Below are positions 14,856-19,369 of a stretch of 19,369 nucleotides of DNA, piece by piece. Made by a program: the position numbers and the translations under genes. The first letter of the stretch is position 1. Each line of letters opens with the position of its first letter. Origin of the DNA: JAOZTV01 sp965371805. Lineage in GTDB: Bacteria; Acidobacteriota; Aminicenantia; UBA2199. The notes beneath the pieces are model-generated. The model ran no database searches. It was not told where the DNA came from and saw only the letters and a program-made list of their open reading frames with translations. The stretch is from positions 1 through 19,369 of the forward strand of contig CBDUZW010000083.1 of the NCBI GenBank assembly GCA_965371805.1, in the 5' to 3' direction.

Positions 14856-16391
14856 TTACTCCAATACTATTTTTATTATCTTTGCTGTATCCTTAAAATT
14901 TAAGGATTCAAAATCTTCAATTGTAGAATCAATTATAAAATATCCATCTATTCCCTCAGGAAGGACAATAACCAGGTTTGATACTGTTTTTGCAATTTTC
15001 AGTTTTGGAAAATATATTCTTAATAAACCAATCGTAGAATTAATTCCAATGCCATTTGCAGTTTTAAACATGGTGCTTGTAATCTCAACAGTCTCAATTT
15101 TACCTCCCCATTCTTTTACAAAAAATAGAGGGTGAAATTTACTATTATGAACCTTATGAATATTATAACTAGTTTGTTCATCTATGACTATATTCTTCTT
15201 TATAACACGAAAATCTTCGGGGAGGTGTAACTTAATATTTTCAATATTGTCACCACCTTTAATGTTAAAAACTCCAGATGCAGATAAGAGGAATTCGTTT
15301 TTTTTCAGTCCCTTTGAGGGAGACAAAACTTCTAGATTAACAATTACGGAATTTTCATTGCTAAGTTCATTTTCTGTTATAGTTATCCCATTTTTACCAA
15401 GTTCTTCAATAAAACTTTCATATTTGATTTTTTTAATTGAATTTAATACCCCGTTAAATATTGATAATTGCCCTTTCGAAGGTGTGGAAAGAGAAATTTT
15501 ATTTAATATTATTTTGCCGCCCTTTTCTTTTTTTTGAGCATCTATTTTGAATCCTCTATATGTACCCTTCCATCTTTTACTAAGTACTCCTCTACGAGTT
15601 ACAGTTTGTACTCCATTTGTAATTTCTAATCTTTTTATTAAACCATCAACAATAGCAACAATTTTAGGGTCAATGTCATCAGAAATTAGAGCACCTTTTT
15701 TCTTTACCTTTTTTTGGCTTTCACCGGCCAGGTTTTCATTTGTAAGAATGACTGTTTCTATAATGTTTGTTTTATGCAGCAATGATGGCTTAATTTGTTT
15801 TAACCTATCAATGCCTGTTTCTTCCTCATTATTGAAATCGCTGTCATCAGTCATAATGTTATCTTCAGCAACATCCTCTTTACTTACTAGCTTCGAATCA
15901 TTTTCAGCATTATTGCTGGTATTAGAAGCCACGTTTTCTTCTTTTTCCGGACCGATGCTCGAAAAAAATATTACAGCAACAATTATTATTGCTGCAATTA
16001 GTATCCAAGGTGTATAATTGAATTGTTTTTGCGATTTAGTATATTTTAAATCTGAATTGAATGGAATTGCATTTTTTTTTGCTTCTAATTCTTTTGATTG
16101 ATCCGGCGTTATCTCTATATCTTTTTCTAAGGAAATTACTTGTGTCTTATCATTTGAAATATCTTCTGATATTTCTTCCTCTTGTTTTTCTTCTTGAACA
16201 ATTGGTTTTTCTACCTTTATCACTGTTGTCTTACTAAATTCTTCTTTTTGTTTTAGTTCTTTTTCTTTGAGCTCTTTTTCTCTTTCAAATTTGATCTGTT
16301 CTTCAATGAGCGCTTTAGGAATCCGCCTTGTTTCAGCATTGATTTCTATAGTACCGTTTTTTTGATCAAGAATGTCTTTTGGATTGCTCAT
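14856..16391 (-). CDS. Uncharacterised single-pass membrane protein with charged cytoplasmic N-terminus
   Basis: I do not recognise a named family. The 511-residue protein has a Lys/Glu-rich N-terminal region (1-125, coiled-coil character around 30-52) and one hydrophobic helix (about 129-145, WILIAAIIIVAVIFFSS). A low-complexity Asn/Glu/Asp linker (150-190) follows, and then a probably extracytoplasmic, beta-rich domain (about 200-511). This is the layout of a bitopic inner-membrane protein with the C-terminus outside. Near the end, a TMFKTANGIGINSTIGLL stretch resembles the 'fkT..GIg.gSt...L' motif seen in many secreted bacterial proteins of unknown function (my inference). A TAGGAG site precedes ATG 16391. 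It heads the operon with purM, thiS and the cNMP-binding gene. A link to purine synthesis is not apparent. Confidence 0.8.
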   Translation of the reverse strand: MSNPKDILDQKNGTIEINAETRRIPKALIEEQIKFEREKELKEKELKQKEEFSKTTVIKVEKPIVQEEKQEEEISEDISNDKTQVISLEKDIEITPDQSKELEAKKNAIPFNSDLKYTKSQKQFNYTPWILIAAIIIVAVIFFSSIGPEKEENVASNTSNNAENDSKLVSKEDVAEDNIMTDDSDFNNEEETGIDRLKQIKPSLLHKTNIIETVILTNENLAGESQKKVKKKGALISDDIDPKIVAIVDGLIKRLEITNGVQTVTRRGVLSKRWKGTYRGFKIDAQKKEKGGKIILNKISLSTPSKGQLSIFNGVLNSIKKIKYESFIEELGKNGITITENELSNENSVIVNLEVLSPSKGLKKNEFLLSASGVFNIKGGDNIENIKLHLPEDFRVIKKNIVIDEQTSYNIHKVHNSKFHPLFFVKEWGGKIETVEITSTMFKTANGIGINSTIGLLRIYFPKLKIAKTVSNLVIVLPEGIDGYFIIDSTIEDFESLNFKDTAKIIKIVLE

Positions 16392-16414
16392 TTTACGCTC
16401 CTATTATTTTCTAC

Positions 16415-16443
16415 TTTACCAGAATATAATTATGCCGTATAAT
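16415..16443 (+). promoter_or_regulatory. Predicted plus-strand promoter for purB-cinA
   Basis: TTTACC at 16415-16420, a 17-bp spacer and a perfect TATAAT at 16438-16443. Transcription would start near 16450, giving a leader of about 40 nt with an AGGAG ribosome binding site at 16479-16483 before ATG 16491. Confidence 0.5.
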
Positions 16444-16444
16444 T
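16428..16444. promoter_or_regulatory. Dyad overlapping both -10 boxes of the divergent pur promoters
   Basis: AATTATGCCGTATAATT is an inverted repeat of 6-bp arms around a 5-bp centre. It covers the -10 box of the plus-strand promoter and that of the minus-strand promoter. A repressor bound here could shut both directions, but the arms are AT-rich and largely follow from two face-to-face -10 boxes. Confidence 0.3.
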
Positions 16445-16457
16445 AAAAATAATGCAA
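16429..16457 (-). promoter_or_regulatory. Predicted minus-strand promoter for the purM operon
   Basis: Reading the minus strand, TTGCAT (16457-16452) is followed by a 17-nt spacer and CATAAT (16434-16429). Transcription would start near 16422, about 30 nt before ATG 16391. The -35 box is weak (three of six) and the -10 is good (five of six). It overlaps the opposing purB promoter. Confidence 0.4.
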
Positions 16458-16490
16458 GAATAAATTTAGTTATTTTCTAGGAGAATTAAA

Positions 16491-17810
16491 ATGATAGAAA
16501 GATATGAAGTAGAGGGTATTTCAAAAATTTGGGGAAGGAAAAATAAGTTTAAAAAATGGCTTGATGTAGAGATAGCAATTACAGAAGTCTGGCATGAATG
16601 GGGCGAGGTACCAGATGATAGTTTGAATAATATTAAAAAAAATGCAAATTTTGATTTAACTCGAATTGATGAAATAGAAAAAAAGGTACAGCATGATGTT
16701 ATAGCTTTTTTGACATCAGTGGAAGAGTTTATTGGAAAGGACTCAGCTTACATTCATAAGGGGATTACATCTTATGATATTGTGGATACAGCTTTTTCTC
16801 TTCTAATAAGAGAATCTATTGATCTGGTTTTAAAAGATGCATATATTTTTAAGGACATTCTTCTGAAAAAAGGATTTCAATATAAGGATTTGATCTCAAT
16901 TGGTAGAACTCATGGAATACATGCAGAGCCGGTCAGTTTTGGGATAAAATATCTTATCTGGTTTGAAGAAATAAAAAGAAATATAAAAAGACTGGAAAAT
17001 GCGAGAGAGACAATATCTGTGGGAAAAATTTCCGGATCAGTTGGAACCTATATTCATTTTACTCCGGAAGGTGAAGAAAAAGCTTTAAATAAGCTTGATC
17101 TGAAGGTTTGCAAGGTCTCCACTCAGATAGTTCAGAGAGATAGACATATGGAAGTTATATATGCTTTGGCAAGTCTTGGGTCATTAATAGAAAAAATTGC
17201 TGTTGAGATCAGACATTTACAAAGAACCGATGTATTAGAAGTGGAAGAACCATTTTCAAAGGGTCAGAAAGGGTCATCATCAATGCCTCATAAAAGAAAT
17301 CCTGTTAAATGTGAAAGAATATCCGGTTTGGCGAGATTATTGAGAGGAAATTTAGCTGTTGCTTTTGAAAATAATATTCTTTGGCATGAAAGAGATATCT
17401 CCCATTCATCAGCAGAAAGAGTTATATTTCCGGACTCTTTCCATTCAACATTATTTATGCTGAAGGATATCATTTATGTAATAGATGGATTGAATGTGTA
17501 TCCGGAAAATATAAAAAAGAATCTTGATATTACAAATGAGGTCTATTATTCACAGAAAATACTCACTCTTCTTTTAGATAAGGGAATTGGACGTCAGAAA
17601 GTTTATGAACTTGTGCAGGACTGTGCTTTAGAGTCCTGGACAAAAAAGAAGAGTTTTAGAAAACTTATATTTGATAGTAAAGAAATAAATGCTATATGTA
17701 CAAAGGAAGATCTTGAAGAGGCATTTTCTAAGGAAGCTTTGCTCACAGGCATAGGAGAGATATATAAAAGATTTGCTGATGAATTGAAAGTTATTTCGCA
17801 GAAGTCCTAA
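16491..17810 (+). CDS. purB: Adenylosuccinate lyase
   Basis: Cleaves SAICAR to AICAR (purine step 8) and adenylosuccinate to AMP, releasing fumarate. The 439-residue protein is of the compact Bacillus/Thermotoga type. The fumarase/aspartase superfamily signature GSSSMPHKRNP is at 261-271, with the catalytic serine loop, and GRTHGIHAEP at 138-147. His68, His89 and His141 fall at the numbers known as active-site histidines in the B. subtilis enzyme. A strong AGGAG site at 16479-16483, 7 nt before the ATG, supports the start. It is followed after 12 bp by cinA, probably in one transcript. Confidence 0.97.
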   Translation: MIERYEVEGISKIWGRKNKFKKWLDVEIAITEVWHEWGEVPDDSLNNIKKNANFDLTRIDEIEKKVQHDVIAFLTSVEEFIGKDSAYIHKGITSYDIVDTAFSLLIRESIDLVLKDAYIFKDILLKKGFQYKDLISIGRTHGIHAEPVSFGIKYLIWFEEIKRNIKRLENARETISVGKISGSVGTYIHFTPEGEEKALNKLDLKVCKVSTQIVQRDRHMEVIYALASLGSLIEKIAVEIRHLQRTDVLEVEEPFSKGQKGSSSMPHKRNPVKCERISGLARLLRGNLAVAFENNILWHERDISHSSAERVIFPDSFHSTLFMLKDIIYVIDGLNVYPENIKKNLDITNEVYYSQKILTLLLDKGIGRQKVYELVQDCALESWTKKKSFRKLIFDSKEINAICTKEDLEEAFSKEALLTGIGEIYKRFADELKVISQKS

Positions 17811-17822
17811 AAAGGATTAACT

Positions 17823-19067
17823 ATGAGAGCAATATTTATTGCAGTTGGAAGTGAACTGCTCGAGATGGACAGAATTGATACAAATTCTGTTTTTGTCTCA
17901 TTAAAATTATTAGAGCATGGGATTTTAACCGACATGAAATTTGTCTGCTCAGATGAAGTTGAAAATTTAAGCTGGTTGATAAAAAAAGCTGTAAAAAGAG
18001 CACAACTTGTTGTTATTTCAGGTGGTTTGGGCCCAACTGACGATGATATTACAAGAGAAGCAGTTTCGAAAGCCTTGAAAATACCGCTTATTTTTAATGA
18101 AGAAATCGTAGATAAAATCAAAATTATTTTTAGAAAAAGAGGGATAGATATGCCGGGAATAAACTCCAGGCAGGGATTTATGCTTGAAAATGCTACTATC
18201 CTGGAAAATTCTGTTGGAAGTGCTCCCGGTCAGTATATTGATACCGGAGACTGCAAAGTACTTATTCTTCCAGGCCCTCCAAGAGAATTGAACCCAATGT
18301 TTCTAAAAATTCTTAAAGAAACAATTGCTCCTCTTTCAAAATATTTTGTTTATAAGAGAGCTTTCAAGTTTTCAGGAATTACAGAGTCAGAGGCAGATGC
18401 CCAACTATCTGCTATCTATGCCAGATATAAAAATATTAAGACCACAATTCTAGCATCCCCGGGAGTTATAAGTCTTTCTCTTCTCGGTAGATCAAAGAAG
18501 ACAGTTGATGAAGCAAAAGAGTCGGTTGATGAACTTTCAGAAAAGATAATAAAAACAATGCAGGATTTTCTTGTAACTGAAGAAGATGTCTCCTTTGAAC
18601 AATATATAATAAATGAACTTATAAAGAGCAATATTACCATAAGTGTTGCTGAAAGCTGCTCAGGAGGAAGTCTCGGAGATAGAATAACTTCTGTCGCAGG
18701 AAGCTCAAAGGTTTTTCTTGGAGGTGTTATTTCTTATTCGAATAAACTTAAAAGCTCTTTATTAAATGTTCCTGAAGAACTTTTAGAAGAAAAAGGTGCC
18801 GTTTCAAAAGAAGTTGCAAAAAAAATGGCTGAAGAGATAAGAAAAATAACAGGTTCGGACATTGGAATCTCAATAACAGGTATTGCTGGCCCGGATGGAG
18901 GCTCAAAATATAAACCCGTCGGTCTTGTATACATGCATTTAAATGCAGAAAATTATGATAGAGGAACCTACCAGATTTTTCCCGGAGATAGAGATATTAT
19001 AAAAAAAAGAAGTGTGAATTTTTCCCTAAACCTCATCAGAGAATACCTATTAGAAAGAGAAAAATAG
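17823..19067 (+). CDS. cinA: CinA-family protein: MoCF-like domain plus nicotinamide-nucleotide amidase domain
   Basis: Two-domain, full-length CinA of 414 residues. The N-terminal COG1058 domain (about 1-170) has the MoaB/Mog fold with VGSELL (8-13), DTNS (19-22) and ISGGLGPTDDD (65-75); in characterised homologues it has ADP-ribose pyrophosphatase activity. After a linker, the C-terminal PncC domain (about 258-412) has VAESCSGGS (275-283), a VAGSSKVFLGGVISYSN stretch, KGAVSKEVA and SITGIAGPDGGS. This domain deamidates NMN to nicotinic acid mononucleotide in the pyridine-nucleotide salvage cycle. All signature residues are present. An AAAAAGG ribosome binding site lies just before the ATG and overlaps the purB stop region. 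In some bacteria cinA is induced with competence, but here it sits with a purine gene and no recA is visible. Confidence 0.95.
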   Translation: MRAIFIAVGSELLEMDRIDTNSVFVSLKLLEHGILTDMKFVCSDEVENLSWLIKKAVKRAQLVVISGGLGPTDDDITREAVSKALKIPLIFNEEIVDKIKIIFRKRGIDMPGINSRQGFMLENATILENSVGSAPGQYIDTGDCKVLILPGPPRELNPMFLKILKETIAPLSKYFVYKRAFKFSGITESEADAQLSAIYARYKNIKTTILASPGVISLSLLGRSKKTVDEAKESVDELSEKIIKTMQDFLVTEEDVSFEQYIINELIKSNITISVAESCSGGSLGDRITSVAGSSKVFLGGVISYSNKLKSSLLNVPEELLEEKGAVSKEVAKKMAEEIRKITGSDIGISITGIAGPDGGSKYKPVGLVYMHLNAENYDRGTYQIFPGDRDIIKKRSVNFSLNLIREYLLEREK

Positions 19068-19112
19068 ATAACTCGACGTTTGCTATTTATTTCTAATGTT
19101 TTTAATACTAAC

Positions 19113-19139
19113 TTGAAAAGAAAAATTTATTGTGATAAT
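19113..19139 (+). promoter_or_regulatory. Candidate promoter downstream of cinA
   Basis: TTGAAA at 19113-19118 is followed after 15 bp by GATAAT at 19134-19139, preceded by TGT, which makes an extended -10 element (TGTGATAAT, 19131-19139). The short spacer is tolerable with an extended -10. Transcription would start near 19146 and read into the small ORF and partial gene at the right edge. Confidence 0.4.
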
Positions 19140-19209
19140 CTGGAGTTTAATATTTTTATACGTTCACAAGAATCTGATAGAGGACTTTTTTAGTTGTAGG
19201 AGTTACAAA

Positions 19210-19296
19210 ATGATAAAAGAAATATATAAACAATTGTTGTTATTCCACCAAATGGGCGGTATAACAACAATGAATATACACATACGTTGTAAGTAA
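19210..19296 (+). CDS. Possible 28-codon small ORF containing an inverted repeat
   Basis: A TAGGAG site at 19197-19202 lies 7 nt before ATG 19210, and the frame runs 28 codons to TAA at 19294-19296. The peptide begins MIKEIYKQLLLFHQMGG and ends IHIRCK. It has no signal or membrane helix and I recognise no family. The middle codons form most of a 39-nt inverted repeat, so the reading frame may be incidental to an RNA or DNA structure. Alternatives are a leader peptide for the next gene or a decayed fragment of a longer gene. Confidence 0.3.
   Translation: MIKEIYKQLLLFHQMGGITTMNIHIRCK
19233..19271. repeat. 39-nt inverted repeat, 17-bp arms with two mismatches
   Basis: ATTGTTGTTAT at 19233-19243 is exactly complementary to ATAACAACAAT at 19261-19271. 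Pairing continues inward through a T-T mismatch to CCACC/GGCGG with one A-C mismatch, leaving a 5-nt AAATG loop. This is the longest hairpin in the window. It lies 165 bp after cinA and has no U tract on either side, so it is not a standard terminator. Confidence 0.75.
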
Positions 19297-19342
19297 TTTA
19301 AAATCCAATGATGTCGATAGAAAATAAAGAGAGAAAAACAAT

Positions 19343-19369
19343 ATGAAAACAATATTTATTACACTGTTA
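19343..19369 (+). CDS. Start of a further gene, cut by the window edge
   Basis: ATG 19343 is preceded by a purine-rich AAAGAGAG stretch (19327-19334) and opens a frame of nine codons, MKTIFITLL, to the end of the window. A Lys followed by a hydrophobic run is what a signal peptide or lipoprotein leader would look like. Too short to say more. Confidence 0.4.

Noticed and set aside
15547..16017. 156-codon plus-strand ORF opposite the 511-residue membrane protein gene.
   Set aside because: Shadow of the real minus-strand gene, which has a ribosome binding site, a promoter and sensible domain structure.
19233..19296. Integron attC site suggested by the long inverted repeat.
   Set aside because: The order of core triplets is reversed (GTT at the 5' arm, AAC at the 3' arm), no GTTRRRY core is present, and no integrase or cassette array is visible.

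Overview
The window is an AT-rich bacterial chromosome segment (roughly one third G+C, judged by eye), densely packed with ordinary bacterial genes. I see no rRNA, tRNA, CRISPR array, insertion sequence or phage gene. The AT-rich codon use looks even throughout, with no obvious foreign block. A Maf-type flagellin glycosyltransferase (DUF115) suggests a motile bacterium, and glycosylation clusters of this kind occur in spirochaetes, Campylobacterota, clostridia and several uncultured phyla. The phylum cannot be fixed from this sequence. A low-GC spirochaete or an uncultured lineage is a guess only.

Layout: (1) 1-2091 holds a DeaD/CsdA-type DEAD-box RNA helicase behind a good sigma70-type promoter, then a convergent intergenic gap. 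(2) 2092-3171 (-) is a membrane-anchored endonuclease/exonuclease/phosphatase-fold hydrolase. (3) 3272-7160 (+) is a three-gene glycosylation operon with overlapping genes: a Maf/DUF115 protein, a GT-B-like glycosyltransferase and a GT2 glycosyltransferase with a helical-repeat tail. (4) 7150-12997 (+) begins with a near-consensus promoter overlapping the end of the glycosylation operon and a leader of about 175 nt. It then carries a cyclic-2,3-diphosphoglycerate-synthetase-like P-loop GTPase, a 721-residue protein I do not recognise, a fused NAD(P)HX epimerase/dehydratase (NnrE-NnrD) and TsaE of the tRNA t6A pathway. (5) 13106-16391 (-) is an operon read as: unknown single-pass membrane protein, PurM, ThiS-like sulfur carrier, orphan cyclic-nucleotide-binding domain protein. 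(6) 16491-19067 (+) holds PurB and CinA, diverging from the PurM operon across a 99-bp region whose two predicted promoters overlap on a small dyad. (7) 19068-19369 holds a predicted promoter, a possible 28-codon ORF containing a long inverted repeat, and the first nine codons of a further gene.

How the genes work together: PurM and PurB supply steps 5 and 8 of purine synthesis (PurB also makes AMP from adenylosuccinate) from divergent operons sharing one control region. NnrE-NnrD and CinA both do nicotinamide-nucleotide housekeeping. TsaE next to nnr is the pairing also seen in E. coli (yjeF-yjeE). The least explained items are the 721-residue protein, the 511-residue membrane protein upstream of purM, the structured leader before the GTPase gene, and the hairpin with a small ORF at the right edge. 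I found no clear evidence of a novel defence or mobile system.
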